Assembly: GCA_963826975.1 (NCBI GenBank)
Contig: CAWGZJ010000011.1
Span: forward strand, 434,001 to 498,000
Length of the DNA stretch: 64,000 bases
Direction: 5' to 3'
Source of the DNA: Palsa-883 sp963826975
GTDB lineage: Bacteria > Pseudomonadota > Alphaproteobacteria > Acetobacterales > Acetobacteraceae
Notes under the pieces: generated by a model
Database searches by the model: none
Told to the model about the DNA's origin: nothing
What the model saw: only the letters and a program-made list of their open reading frames with translations
Made by a program: the position numbers and the translations under genes
Shown: piece by piece, positions 44,071 through 53,354 of the stretch
Layout of the letters: every line of letters begins with the position of its first letter
How positions within the stretch are numbered: the stretch's first letter is position 1

Positions 44071-45243
44071 ATGCCCAAGTTCCTGACCTCCGAACCGGAA
44101 GCTGACACGATCGCGGCCTTGGGCGAGGCACTCGATCTGCTGGATGTCGGCGTCGCGGTGCTCGACCCGGAGCTGCGCGTACGGATCGTCAACCGCCGCT
44201 TTGCCGAGTTGTGGCCGCAGCCCGCCGACACCGCGCCGACACTGTGCGAGCTGAACGGCGAGATCGTGCAGGTGTTCAATGTCTCGGGCAATGTCTCGGG
44301 CCATGTCCCGGGCGCCGGCGGCGGGTCGGCGACGGCCCAGGCCCGGCTGGAGGCAGCCATGTGTGCCGGCGCATTCCCGCGCGCCGAAATCGTCCTGCAG
44401 GACGGGTCGCGCCTGCTGTTGCGCTGCGTGCTGCGCCACGGTGGGGGGCGCGTGCTGACCTGCGCCGCGCTCGCCGCCGTTGATCAGCCGGGCGATCATC
44501 AAAGCGATCAACCGGACGAGCACGCGGTCAACCAATCCGCGCAGGCCCGCGATGCCGCGGAGCGGCTGGCGATCGAACTGCGGTTCAGCAATGAGACCCT
44601 GGAGAGCCAGGCATCCTATCTTGCCTCGCTGGCCGAAGCCGCCGACGCCAATGCGCAGGCGGCCGAGGACGCGACGCGGCTGCTCCAGCACGAAGTGGCC
44701 GAGCGGCGCCAGCTCGAGGACCGTCTGCGCCACATGGCAACCACCGACGCGCTGACCGGAACGCTCAACCGCGCCCAGTTCATGAACCTCGGGCAGCGCG
44801 AGGTGGACCGGGTGCGCCAGCGCGACCTGGGTCTCGCGATGCTGATGGTCGATGTTGACCATTTCAAGTCGATCAACGATCGGTATGGCCACCAGGCCGG
44901 CGACGCGGCGCTGTGTCACCTGGTGTCGGTGTTGCGGGCCGGGATCCGACGTGTCGATCTGCTGGGCCGGCTTGGCGGCGAGGAATTCGCCATCGTGCTG
45001 CCGGCCATCGGCGAAGAGGGGGCGGCGGCGGTGGCCGAGCGGCTGCGCGCGAGCCTGGCCAGCGACCCGGTTCTGCATGACGCTCAGCAGATCCGCATGA
45101 CCATCAGCATCGGCCTGGCGATGCTGCGGGACGAAGACGGCACACTGGGGCACCTGCTGGCACGGGCTGATACGTTGCTGTACGCGGCGAAGCATGCCGG
45201 GCGCAATCGCGTGGTGAGCGAGACGCCGGCGATCGCCGCGTGA
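44071..45243 (+). CDS. PAS-domain diguanylate cyclase
   Basis: 390 residues. An N-terminal PAS-like domain (LDLLDVGVAVLDPELRVRIV then NRRFAELWP) is followed by a coiled-coil linker (about 170-235) and a GGDEF domain with substrate motif DVDHFKSINDRYGHQAGD and active-site GGEEF near residues 302-306. An upstream RxxD (RRVD) is the c-di-GMP inhibitory site. It should synthesise c-di-GMP under feedback control. No membrane segment, so cytoplasmic. Divergent from the EpmB-like gene. Confidence 0.92.
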   Translation: MPKFLTSEPEADTIAALGEALDLLDVGVAVLDPELRVRIVNRRFAELWPQPADTAPTLCELNGEIVQVFNVSGNVSGHVPGAGGGSATAQARLEAAMCAGAFPRAEIVLQDGSRLLLRCVLRHGGGRVLTCAALAAVDQPGDHQSDQPDEHAVNQSAQARDAAERLAIELRFSNETLESQASYLASLAEAADANAQAAEDATRLLQHEVAERRQLEDRLRHMATTDALTGTLNRAQFMNLGQREVDRVRQRDLGLAMLMVDVDHFKSINDRYGHQAGDAALCHLVSVLRAGIRRVDLLGRLGGEEFAIVLPAIGEEGAAAVAERLRASLASDPVLHDAQQIRMTISIGLAMLRDEDGTLGHLLARADTLLYAAKHAGRNRVVSETPAIAA

Positions 45244-45316
45244 CAGTCTGAACCGACCCTCTTCTGCCGCGGCGGACTCTGCTTCAGCGGGGCCTGCGAG
45301 TTTCAAGTCCTCTCGG

Positions 45317-45835
45317 TCAGGTGTCGAGACGGAAGTTCAGGCCGGCCCGGGCGACAGGCCGTTGTGGCGACGCCGAGAACACGCCGCGTCGTTGCACCGG
45401 CATTTGAAGGGGGATGATCACGGTCAAGGCGGTCTTGGCCACGAAGGGACCCGCCGCCGCTCCGCGGCAAAGCTCGCCGATCTGTCGGAGCAGGTGAAAC
45501 CCGTTGCCGTCGATGATCGGGCCGCCGTCGAAGCCCCATCCGTCGTCGCTGACGGATACTTCGATCCACCCGGCCCCGCGACTGACCAAGTGCACGAAAA
45601 CATGGCCTCTTTGCCGGCTGTAGAAACCGTGCTCCATCGAGTTCGACAGCAGCTCGTCGACCACTCGCAGGACCGTCTTCTCGTGTGTGGCAGGGCAGGT
45701 GCCCTCGACGCGCAGTTCGAGCTGCACGACGAGCTTGCGCCAGCTTCCGTTGGCGATGATCGTCTCGCAGTGCTGCTGCAGCGATCGCTCGAATGGCGCC
45801 CTCGCCACGGCGGGACTTCGGGAACGCCCGCCCAT
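45317..45835 (-). CDS. histidine-kinase-like ATPase (anti-sigma-factor/RsbW type)
   Basis: 172 residues from ATG 45835, with GGAG seven bases upstream; a TTG at 45850 is also possible. The N-box reads RVVDELLSNSMEHGF and the G1 box SVSDDGWGFDG, with no dimerisation or receiver domain. Small HATPases of this kind act as anti-sigma kinases or phosphotransfer-like proteins. It is the last gene on the minus strand of the envelope cluster, 74 bases after the MlaC-like gene; its partner is not visible. Confidence 0.78.
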   Translation of the reverse strand: MGGRSRSPAVARAPFERSLQQHCETIIANGSWRKLVVQLELRVEGTCPATHEKTVLRVVDELLSNSMEHGFYSRQRGHVFVHLVSRGAGWIEVSVSDDGWGFDGGPIIDGNGFHLLRQIGELCRGAAAGPFVAKTALTVIIPLQMPVQRRGVFSASPQRPVARAGLNFRLDT

Positions 45836-45909
45836 GATAGTGCTCCGCAAGATGGTCGCAGCTTGCGTTGCGGACGTCCTGGCATCGAGGGCGGATCAAC
45901 TCATGGTGA

Positions 45910-46656
45910 TCATTCCTGGGATCTCTCATGCAGTAGACGAACGAGAGGACCGAAATCCGACACTCCCTCGCGCAGGACAGAGTCGAACTGGGATCGGATG
46001 ATGGCGGTCATGCTCACGTTGTTGACGACCACGTCGCACACACGCCACCCGGCGGCCGTGTGCACCAGGCGCCAGGCAAATAGCTCACGCGCGGGCAGCT
46101 TGTCGGTGATCTCGGTCAGCACGAGGATGGAGCTGTCACCCTGGACGACACTGGTAACGGTCATGCGGCCGTCGCCCAGGCCCGTGACTTTCGCGGCGAA
46201 GGTCTGGATGAGGTAATTGCGAAACTCCCGGCGGAACGCCTGGCGATCGACCGGAGCCGCGTTGGTCCAGCGCCACCCGAGCAGGTGCTCGCCGATGACG
46301 TCCAGATCGAGGCCCTTGTCCACCAGGGCGGCGAAGCGTCGCTTGCGTTCGTCGGGGTCGATTGCCGTCGAGCCCAGTTGCGCCGAAACGTCCCGGTTGA
46401 AGGCGACGACGAATTGGACCGGATCAGGTGTTTGACCGAGGGCGGATACTGCCAGGACGGGCATCAGCACGAGCGCGCCGAACCCTGCGCGCAGGCCGTA
46501 ACGCCAGCCGAAAATGCCAAGTCCGCGAGAGAAGCGGGCGCGTCGTTCAACTTCATGAACGAACGACAACGGAATTGGTCTCGCTGGCGCACACACCTCG
46601 GGATGCGGCGCGCGGATCAATGTGCAGTCGGCGGAGAAGGTGTTGGTCATAACCAT
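45910..46656 (-). CDS. MlaC/Ttg2D-family phospholipid-binding protein
   Basis: About 248 residues. A long N-terminus with a hydrophobic segment (GLRAGFGALVLMPVLAVSAL) acts as a signal peptide; the mature MlaC domain follows (DPDERKRRFAALVDKGLDLD, then GEHLLGWRWTNAAPVDRQAF and REFRNYLIQTFAAKVTGLGD). MlaC ferries phospholipid between the outer-membrane MlaA complex and the inner-membrane MlaFEDB. No mlaFEDB is in the window. The signal region begins some 60 residues in, so the true start could be downstream of ATG 46656. Confidence 0.82.
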   Translation of the reverse strand: MVMTNTFSADCTLIRAPHPEVCAPARPIPLSFVHEVERRARFSRGLGIFGWRYGLRAGFGALVLMPVLAVSALGQTPDPVQFVVAFNRDVSAQLGSTAIDPDERKRRFAALVDKGLDLDVIGEHLLGWRWTNAAPVDRQAFRREFRNYLIQTFAAKVTGLGDGRMTVTSVVQGDSSILVLTEITDKLPARELFAWRLVHTAAGWRVCDVVVNNVSMTAIIRSQFDSVLREGVSDFGPLVRLLHERSQE

Positions 46657-46792
46657 GACGTAGCCTAGCTCCGACGTTTCACACGTTGATGTCGGGTTTG
46701 CTTTGCGGCAGCTATTATGTGTCATTGTGGAAACGGGCATGGTCGTGGTGGTCCGCGCCGCTGGTGTGTGCGCCGACTACCCCGCGATCCGA

Positions 46793-47728
46793 TCAGAACT
46801 TGTATATCAGCCCCACAGCGACGGTCGGTTGCAATCTCTGCTGTGTCAGGGGACTGTTCGCGGCGCTGCCCAGCAACTCCGACAGAGTGAGGTGCCCGAG
46901 CGCGGACCAATGGTCGGTTATGGCGTATTTTCCCGTCAGCGAGAGCTCCACATTCTTTATGCCGGCTGTCGCGTTGTAGGCTTGCATCGGATTGCCGAGC
47001 GCGGTGGCGCGGGCGGCAGAGCTATCCGACACCCCAAAGAACGTCTGCTCATACTGGCGGTCCGCGAAAACCACTTTCGGCCCCAGCGAAACTTCCATCC
47101 CCGTAACGGGTCGAAACTTGTAGTCGCCTCCGACGGCGACGGTAGTGCCTGAGTCGGGTCCGAGACGGTTGTTCACCTCGAGGCCGGCCGAAAAGGGGCA
47201 AAAATCATAGGTCAGAAAGCCGGAGACCACGGCAGCGCTGCTGATTTCCGGCAGGCCGTTGACGCGGTCGCTGTTGCGCCGACTGCGTCCACCGCTGTAG
47301 TTCACACTCACGCCGGCCTTCAGATTTCCCAGGTCGATGATGTTGACGGCCACCCCGTGAGCGTCGGAAATCGATACCCGATCGTCCAACAGGCCGCTGA
47401 TATCGATGAAGGGCACCGGCGGGACCCTGAGTGTCCTTGATCCCTCGTATGCTGGTGCCAGGGCCGCGCCCACTCCAAGGTTGACCACAACGCCGCTACC
47501 CTGGGCTGACGACGGCTTCGGCGGTTCCGGGACCGGCGTTCCGGTGAGATCGATCCCCTGCGCGGCCACGCCCGAGGTGGTCGCCACAAGGACGCAAAGG
47601 CTGGATGCAGCCAGCGCGGGAAGCGCCCCGGCGGGACCGCAACGAATTTTTGTCCTTGCCGTTGGCTCAACATTTTGCGCCGTTGATTGGACAGCCCTGC
47701 GCATTGCATGGTTGACGATACTGAGCAT
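46793..47728 (-). CDS. MipA/OmpV-family outer-membrane protein
   Basis: About 311 residues. The signal region includes LPALAASSLCVLVATTSGVA; the mature barrel follows (VVVNLGVGAALAPAYEGSRT at its start). It ends PTVAVGLIYKF with the terminal aromatic residue typical of outer-membrane barrels. MipA/OmpV proteins scaffold murein enzymes or act in adhesion and osmotic response. The start may be ATG 47728 or one 22 codons upstream (47794). It is in line with MlaA, YncE-like and MlaC genes on the same strand. Confidence 0.83.
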   Translation of the reverse strand: MLSIVNHAMRRAVQSTAQNVEPTARTKIRCGPAGALPALAASSLCVLVATTSGVAAQGIDLTGTPVPEPPKPSSAQGSGVVVNLGVGAALAPAYEGSRTLRVPPVPFIDISGLLDDRVSISDAHGVAVNIIDLGNLKAGVSVNYSGGRSRRNSDRVNGLPEISSAAVVSGFLTYDFCPFSAGLEVNNRLGPDSGTTVAVGGDYKFRPVTGMEVSLGPKVVFADRQYEQTFFGVSDSSAARATALGNPMQAYNATAGIKNVELSLTGKYAITDHWSALGHLTLSELLGSAANSPLTQQRLQPTVAVGLIYKF

Positions 47729-47840
47729 GGTGTGGACTGAGCTCCTGTTAGGCGGTTCCACTTGCATCGGCGTGCGCCGCGCTGAACGGGACATGCGACG
47801 GAGAGCGGCGGCCTGATACGATCCGGGACCGGATGGTCGG

Positions 47841-48944
47841 CTATTTCTCGCCGACGACCAGAACCCGGAACGTTCCCGGGTGCTGCTTGAACCCGGAGGG
47901 TGCGACTGAGAAATCGGCCGCAGGCAAATAGAGGCGGCCGGTCATCGGGTCGAGCGCACCGGTGTGCGCGCCGATCGCTGTGGGAACGCGCCCCAAAACC
48001 GATACGCCCTGCGCGGACTCGGTGATCGCCACCAATGTCGCGTCCCGTGCGCAGGGAACGAAGAACACCCGGCGCTGGCGATCGAAGATGACCGTGTCGG
48101 GTATTCGATCAATTCCTACAGTGGCAATGATAGTGCCGTCGGCTGCATAGAGAGCCACGGCCTTTTGATTGTCGCAGACCGCAAGAATAACACCGCTTTC
48201 GGGATCGATGCCGAGACCGGAAGGCCTCTGGCATCCGGGCAGGGAGTAACGTCCCACGACCCGCAGCGTCCTTGTATCGAGAACGGCGATGGCCGGCTTA
48301 TCCGAGATATTGACGTAAAGCCGGCCGCTGCCGTCGACGACGGCGAATTCGAGTTCTCCACCAAGCGCAATTCGCGTCGTCACGGTTCGCGCCGTCAGAT
48401 CGACGACGGCAACATCGCCGGATTTGCTATCGACGACGAACGCCGACTTCGACGCGGGATCGTAAACCGCCGCATCCGGTTCGTCGCCGACGGGGATTTC
48501 CGCCGTGATCGTTCCGGTGGCGGCAGCCGCGATGGTGACGCTGTTCAGGTCCTCGTTGGTGACAAGCAAACTTCCCCCGGGCAGCGGCACGACCGCATGG
48601 ACATGCTTGCCGGGGATCAAGTGCGGGGTGACCTTCAACGTCTCCAGGTCAACGCTCATCACGCCATCGCCACGCGCGACGTACAGGCGCCGCGCGGGTG
48701 CGTCGACCGATGCGTAGTCGAAGCTTGCATCGTTGCCCGGGATCGTCGTGACGACGCCCAGTCTGGAAACGCCCAGTCTGGAAACGCCCAGTCCGGAGAC
48801 GTCCGCCGCTCGGGCGCACGAGGCAACGCCTGGCACCATGCCGACGCAGGTTGCGGCCATCATGTAGCGGACCGACTGACGGCTCAGTTTGGCGAGGAGA
48901 TTGCGGGGACTGGTCAGGCTGCGCATCGCGGTGCACCGAATCAC
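47841..48944 (-). CDS. YncE-like beta-propeller protein
   Basis: 367 residues from GTG 48942-48944, which overlaps the MlaA stop by four bases (GTGA). A signal segment (SVRYMMAATCVGMVPGVASC) is followed by seven-bladed propeller repeats with the YncE pattern (RRLYVARGDGVMSVDLETLK; GRLYVNISDKPAIAVLDTRT; GRLYLPAADFSVAPSGF). Three 15-base units near the cleavage site encode SRLGV. It is likely periplasmic; related proteins have no settled function. Coupling to mlaA suggests an envelope role. Confidence 0.8.
   Translation of the reverse strand: MIRCTAMRSLTSPRNLLAKLSRQSVRYMMAATCVGMVPGVASCARAADVSGLGVSRLGVSRLGVVTTIPGNDASFDYASVDAPARRLYVARGDGVMSVDLETLKVTPHLIPGKHVHAVVPLPGGSLLVTNEDLNSVTIAAAATGTITAEIPVGDEPDAAVYDPASKSAFVVDSKSGDVAVVDLTARTVTTRIALGGELEFAVVDGSGRLYVNISDKPAIAVLDTRTLRVVGRYSLPGCQRPSGLGIDPESGVILAVCDNQKAVALYAADGTIIATVGIDRIPDTVIFDRQRRVFFVPCARDATLVAITESAQGVSVLGRVPTAIGAHTGALDPMTGRLYLPAADFSVAPSGFKQHPGTFRVLVVGEK
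48754..48798. repeat. in-frame 15-bp tandem repeat in the YncE-like gene
   Basis: Three units of ACGCCCAGTCTGGAA type begin at 48754, 48769 and 48784, the last with two changes. On the coding strand they read LGVSR-type pentapeptides directly after the signal peptide. Confidence 0.88.
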
Positions 48945-49846
48945 TCTGGCGCGCCCGTAAGCGATGCCTGGGAAAGTTTTGGCGGCGGTGCTGCATCGCC
49001 CTGATGGTCCGTGACGAGGCCGGCCTTGCCTTCCGCTACAAGCGCGGCGCGGCGTTGTGCCGTCACGCTGCGCAGCGTCGCATAATAATCCAACGAGGTG
49101 TGTTCGAGCGTGTCGGTTGCGCCGAGAAGGTCAGCCCGTTTATCGACAAAGCCCAGACCTGCGCTGGCTGTTCCTACGGCGACCGCCGCACCGCCGGGAA
49201 CAAAACTGGTTGGGTTGGTGATCAGGTCGGCGACTTTGCCGACACTATCGCGCACATTCGACGGCCCAAATAGCGGCAACTGAACCGCCGGACCCGGGCC
49301 GATGCCCCATACCCCGAAAGTTTGCCCGAAATCGGCACTGTGTTCCGGTCTGTTCCAGTCCGTCGCCACGTCGAACAGGCCGACACCCCCGACGGTCGTA
49401 TTGATTGCGAAGCGTTGGGTGGTGTTCCAGGCGCGACTGAAGTTACCCTGAAGGAGGTCATTTACCGCGACGGCAGGTTGGCCGAGGTTGCCGACAAAGT
49501 TGTGGATGCTCTTTCGAACGCCACCGGGTACGTGGTCTTCGTAGCCGCGCGCAATGGGTTGCAGCGCGTGGTGATCGACGAACTGGTTCCCGGCGAAAAC
49601 GGTCCGATTGGTCGGTTCGGCCGGATCGTTGGTCCGCTCGTACTCCGCACGCGCTTCCGGATCCGCCGGAACATCGGCGCAAGCCGACAGCAAGAGGACC
49701 GAGGTCAGCAGAAGGCCCCCGGCGAATTGCCCACCTACCGCGGACCGAGGCGGCGTCCAGCGGCCGAAGGTAGACCTTGGCCGTTCGGGAAAACCTACAG
49801 GTGCTCTGCGATGCTGGCGCCACCGTTGTCCGCCTCGTGCGAGCAC
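48941..49846 (-). CDS. mlaA: MlaA/VacJ-family outer-membrane lipoprotein
   Basis: About 300 residues. A lipoprotein signal (GGLLLTSVLLLSAC) leads into the MlaA domain: YERTNDPAEPTNRTVFAGNQ, then IHNFVGNLGQPAVAVNDLLQ, GVGLFDVATDWN and FGVWGIGPGPAVQLPLFGPS. MlaA removes mislocalised phospholipid from the outer leaflet and passes it to MlaC, also encoded in this cluster. The start is uncertain: GTG 49844-49846 gives a long leader, and in-frame ATGs lie at 50002-50023, but nothing begins just before the hydrophobic stretch. It is first of the minus-strand genes. Confidence 0.85.
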   Translation of the reverse strand: MLARGGQRWRQHRRAPVGFPERPRSTFGRWTPPRSAVGGQFAGGLLLTSVLLLSACADVPADPEARAEYERTNDPAEPTNRTVFAGNQFVDHHALQPIARGYEDHVPGGVRKSIHNFVGNLGQPAVAVNDLLQGNFSRAWNTTQRFAINTTVGGVGLFDVATDWNRPEHSADFGQTFGVWGIGPGPAVQLPLFGPSNVRDSVGKVADLITNPTSFVPGGAAVAVGTASAGLGFVDKRADLLGATDTLEHTSLDYYATLRSVTAQRRAALVAEGKAGLVTDHQGDAAPPPKLSQASLTGAPE

Positions 49847-50180
49847 ACAATCAGGCAGCTGGTTCAGCGCGCGCGTGCGGCCGAGCCACGTCCGATCAGG
49901 CCCTGTCCCGTGGATGGCAGGCGACCTATTCGCGCCGGCTATCCTGTCGACAAGGAAAGAGCATGAATGACCGATCCGGCGAGAATTTTCCCCGCCGGGC
50001 ATCATTGTCGCAAATTCGCCCAATTCGGTGCCTCCTGTCTCGATGGCACCAAAACCTAGATGGCGGAGTTGCCGGGATGATGTGCGTTTTATAAACAGCG
50101 CGGCGCAATGTGTACGATCTGAAACACTTCTACCGATCTCGGGACATCAAACTCGGGACCATGTCGGGTTACCCTTGGGA
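49847..50180. other. divergent promoter region of the envelope cluster and two-component system
   Basis: 334 bases between mlaA and the response-regulator gene. Part may encode the mlaA N-terminus if an upstream ATG is used. Both promoters must lie here, making it the likely binding region for the response regulator; no clear direct repeat was identified. Confidence 0.4.
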
Positions 50181-50903
50181 ATGGACTCTATGCCGCACAT
50201 CCTGGTCGTGGACGATGACGAGGACATTCTGTCCCTGCTGACCGGATTCTTTCGGAAGCATGGCCATCCGGTGACCATCGCGGCCAATGGTGCAGCGATG
50301 TTTGCCGCGCTGGAGGCACACAAGATCGATTTTGTGATTCTCGACGTCATGCTGCAGGGCGAGGATGGCTTCAGCCTGTGCCGCAAGCTGCGTGCGACAT
50401 CGAAGGTGCCGGTCATCATGTTGACCGCCATGGCGGATCATACGGACCGGATCGTTGGACTGGAACTCGGCGCAGACGATTATCTGGTCAAGCCGTTCGA
50501 TACCAGGGAACTGCTTGCGCGCGTCAAGGCCGTGCTGCGTCGCACGACGGAAGCGGCGGCGGCTCCGACCAGCACCGAGACAAGACCGATCCTGACTTTC
50601 GCCGGGTGGCGGCTTGACGTGGCCCGGCGGGAATTGCGGTCCGCCGATAACACATTGATGATTCTGTCAGGCGGCGAATTCGATCTGTTGCTGGCATTCG
50701 CGGAGCATCCTCAGCGCGTGCTCACACGGGACCAACTGCTTGACCTGGCGCGCGGCATGTCGCACGCCGCCTACGATCGGAGTATCGACGTTCAGGTCAG
50801 CCGTCTGCGGCGCAAACTGGAGATCGACGCCAAGAGCCCTTCGGTCATTCGTACCGTTCGCAACGGCGGCTACATCTTCACGCCCACGGTACTCCGAGGA
50901 TGA
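50181..50903 (+). CDS. OmpR-family response regulator
   Basis: 240 residues. Receiver domain (MPHILVVDDDEDILSLLTGF; phospho-acceptor in DFVILDVMLQGEDG, about Asp55; Thr in IMLTAMADHT; Lys in YLVKPFDTRE) and C-terminal winged-helix DNA-binding domain ending VIRTVRNGGYIFTP. The start could also be the Met three codons later. It overlaps the sensor kinase by four bases (ATGA). It is divergent from the mlaA cluster, which it may control. Confidence 0.93.
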   Translation: MDSMPHILVVDDDEDILSLLTGFFRKHGHPVTIAANGAAMFAALEAHKIDFVILDVMLQGEDGFSLCRKLRATSKVPVIMLTAMADHTDRIVGLELGADDYLVKPFDTRELLARVKAVLRRTTEAAAAPTSTETRPILTFAGWRLDVARRELRSADNTLMILSGGEFDLLLAFAEHPQRVLTRDQLLDLARGMSHAAYDRSIDVQVSRLRRKLEIDAKSPSVIRTVRNGGYIFTPTVLRG

Positions 50904-52264
50904 GAATCAAGTTCTGGCCCCCGGATACGATTGCGCGGCGTTTTGCCTTGACCATCGTCTCCGCGATCGTTGTGGCGCTTTCGCTGACTTGGATCGTCAT
51001 CGAGTTTTCCGGCGTATGGGGGCGCCCCTCGGCTCATGAGATGGGGCTCCTGGACCGGGCGGACGACATCGTGCGCATGGTCGAGGCGGCGCCGGAGCAA
51101 GACCGGCAGGCGCTGACGGATGCCGTCGCCAACGCGACGTTTCATACCGATTGGTATCCTGCCGTATCGACAGTGGCGGTGATGCTCGATGCCGCGTCGA
51201 ATCTGGGGACGGCCTGGGATCTGCCGGGGTTCACGTCTGGTGGACATCCACGCCGGGCCGTCTACTTTACGTCGGAGGAACAAAGCCAGCTCCTTGCGGG
51301 CCTGCATGTCAGCGGCGCGGATCTCCTGCATGCCTACTTCGCGGCGGTCGAGCTTGACGATGGCAGTTGGGTCGTCTTCACGGCACCCAATCGCGTATGG
51401 GGCCTTAAACCGCCGGCAAGGCTAGGGGTCGTCCTGGCGCTGCTGATCGTATCGATAACAGTCGTATCCGCTGTCGCAACATATCAGTTGTCTCGCCCGA
51501 TCCGCGAGTTCACCGAAGCCCTGCGCCGATTTGGAACGGACCCGCGCGCCTCGCCAATCCCAGAAGCCGGACCGCGCGAGCTGCGATCGTCGATCGGCGC
51601 GTTCAATGCGATGCAGGCGCAGATCCAGAAGTTCGTGGACGACCGCACAGCCATGCTGGCCGCCATCTCGCACGACTTGCGGACGCCGCTCACGAAAATG
51701 CGGCTGCGTGGCGAATTCGTCGAGGACGATGAGCAGCGAGCGCGCCTGTTTCGAGATGTCGACGATATGCAGGCGATGGTCGATTCGGCGCTCGCGTTCT
51801 TCCGGGATGACTTTCAAGGCGAGGAGACCACGACGTTCGACTTCCCCGAGATGCTCCGCACGATCGCCGACGACTACACCGATCAGGGCTCCGACATCAC
51901 TTGCGACAGCACCGAGCATGTCGCCTTCCGTGGGCGGCCATTCGCCCTGAAACGCGCCTTCACGAACCTGGTCGACAACGCGGTCAAGTACGGTCGAGCG
52001 CCCGAGCTGGAATTCTGTCTCTTGGAGCAACGGATTGTGGTGGTGGTCAGGGACAGTGGTCCCGGGATTCCCGCCGACGCGGCGGAGCAGGTATTTGCCC
52101 CCTTCTATCGGCTGGAGCGGTCGCGCAACCGGGCGACCGGCGGTGTGGGACTTGGATTGACTTCGGCACGAGCCATCGTCCGTGCCCATGGGGGTGATAT
52201 CAGTCTCCGCAACCGGCCAAGCGGTGGGCTGGAAGCAGAAGTTACCCTGCCGGTTCCGCGTTAG
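50900..52264 (+). CDS. sensor histidine kinase (EnvZ-like)
   Basis: 454 residues. Two membrane helices (FALTIVSAIVVALSLTWIVI; VVLALLIVSITVVSAVATYQ) bracket a periplasmic sensor of about 145 residues; then a HAMP domain, the H-box AAISHDLRTPLTKMRLR (His near 257), N-box FTNLVDNAVKYG, and G-boxes RDSGPGIP and GVGLGL. It phosphorylates the co-encoded regulator. Its signal is probably an envelope stress, judging from the neighbouring Mla genes. Confidence 0.93.
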   Translation: MRIKFWPPDTIARRFALTIVSAIVVALSLTWIVIEFSGVWGRPSAHEMGLLDRADDIVRMVEAAPEQDRQALTDAVANATFHTDWYPAVSTVAVMLDAASNLGTAWDLPGFTSGGHPRRAVYFTSEEQSQLLAGLHVSGADLLHAYFAAVELDDGSWVVFTAPNRVWGLKPPARLGVVLALLIVSITVVSAVATYQLSRPIREFTEALRRFGTDPRASPIPEAGPRELRSSIGAFNAMQAQIQKFVDDRTAMLAAISHDLRTPLTKMRLRGEFVEDDEQRARLFRDVDDMQAMVDSALAFFRDDFQGEETTTFDFPEMLRTIADDYTDQGSDITCDSTEHVAFRGRPFALKRAFTNLVDNAVKYGRAPELEFCLLEQRIVVVVRDSGPGIPADAAEQVFAPFYRLERSRNRATGGVGLGLTSARAIVRAHGGDISLRNRPSGGLEAEVTLPVPR

Positions 52265-52353
52265 CGACGCTTCCCGGTCCAAATTCGCGACAGGCAGGCG
52301 TTCAGTCGGCTCGGCGATTCCACTCATCCTGATCATGCTCTACAATCGGCGCC

Positions 52354-53354
52354 ATGCCGTATCCCGCCTGGCACCCGGAAAGCCTCGCCGCGAGGCTGCC
52401 CTTCCTGCGCCGCCGCGCGCTGTTGACCCAGGCCACCCGCGCCTTCTTCATCGCGCGCGGCTACACCGAGGTCGAAACCCCCTACGCCGTGCCGACCCCC
52501 GGCGAGGAGGTGCACCTGCGCGCCTTCGCCACAACGCGCGAACGCCCGGACGGCGCAACGGACCCGCTCTGGCTGCACACCAGTCCCGAATTCGCCATGA
52601 AGAAGCTGCTCGTCGGCGGCGCCGGGCAGATCTTCCAGCTCGCCCGTGTCTGGCGCAACGGCGAGGCCGGCGACCTGCACGCACCCGAGTTCACCATGTT
52701 GGAGTGGTACCACCCCGGCGCCACGATGGACGTGCTGATCGCGGAGACGACAGCTCTGTTGCGCGCCGTCCTGCCACCGATCGTCACTTGCCGCGGCGTC
52801 ACCACCGATCTCGGCGCGGTCGAGCGCCTGACGCTCGCCAGGCCTTCGCGCACCACGTCGGCGCCGACCTGCTGGCCACCGCGGACGACGCGCCGGCGCT
52901 CGCCGCCGCCGCGGGCGCCCGCCTGCGTGACAATGAGACCTGGGAGGACCTGTTCTTCCGCCTGCTGCTGGAGCGCATCGAGCCGCGGATCGGCCGCGCG
53001 CATCCCACCTTCCTGACGCACTGGCCGGCGGCCCAGGCGGCGCTGGCTCGGCGCGATCCGGCCGATCCCCGCGTCGCCGAGCGGTTCGAACTGTTCGTCT
53101 GCGGCATCGAACTCGCCAACGCCTTTGTCGAGCTCACCGACGCCGCGGAGCAGCGCACCCGCTTCGAAACCGACCGTGCCCGCCGGCACGCCCTCCGCAG
53201 CGGAAAACCCGATCCGGACTGGCCGCTGGATGAGGACTTCCTCGCGGCCCTCGCCCATGGCATGCCTGCATCCGCCGGGATCGCGCTGGGCTTCGAGCGG
53301 CTGGCGATGATCGCGGCGGGAGCGGAACGGATCGATCAGGTGCTATGGCTATGA
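52354..53354 (+). pseudogene. epmA: EF-P--lysine ligase EpmA (GenX) with a single-base frameshift
   Basis: Class-II lysyl-tRNA-synthetase-like enzyme lacking the anticodon domain. The first frame (ATG 52354) has LTQATRAFFIARGYTEVETP, LWLHTSPEFAMKKLLVGGAG, and motif 2 (FQLARVWRNGEAGDLHAPEF). The rest is in another frame: AFAHHVGADLL onwards, FCGIELANAF-type residues and motif 3 GIALGFERLAM. The frames join at GACGCTCGCC near 52831-52839, where one missing base accounts for the shift; repaired length is about 333 residues, as expected (about 325). It attaches (R)-beta-lysine to EF-P Lys33, so a true break would impair that modification. Confidence 0.82.
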
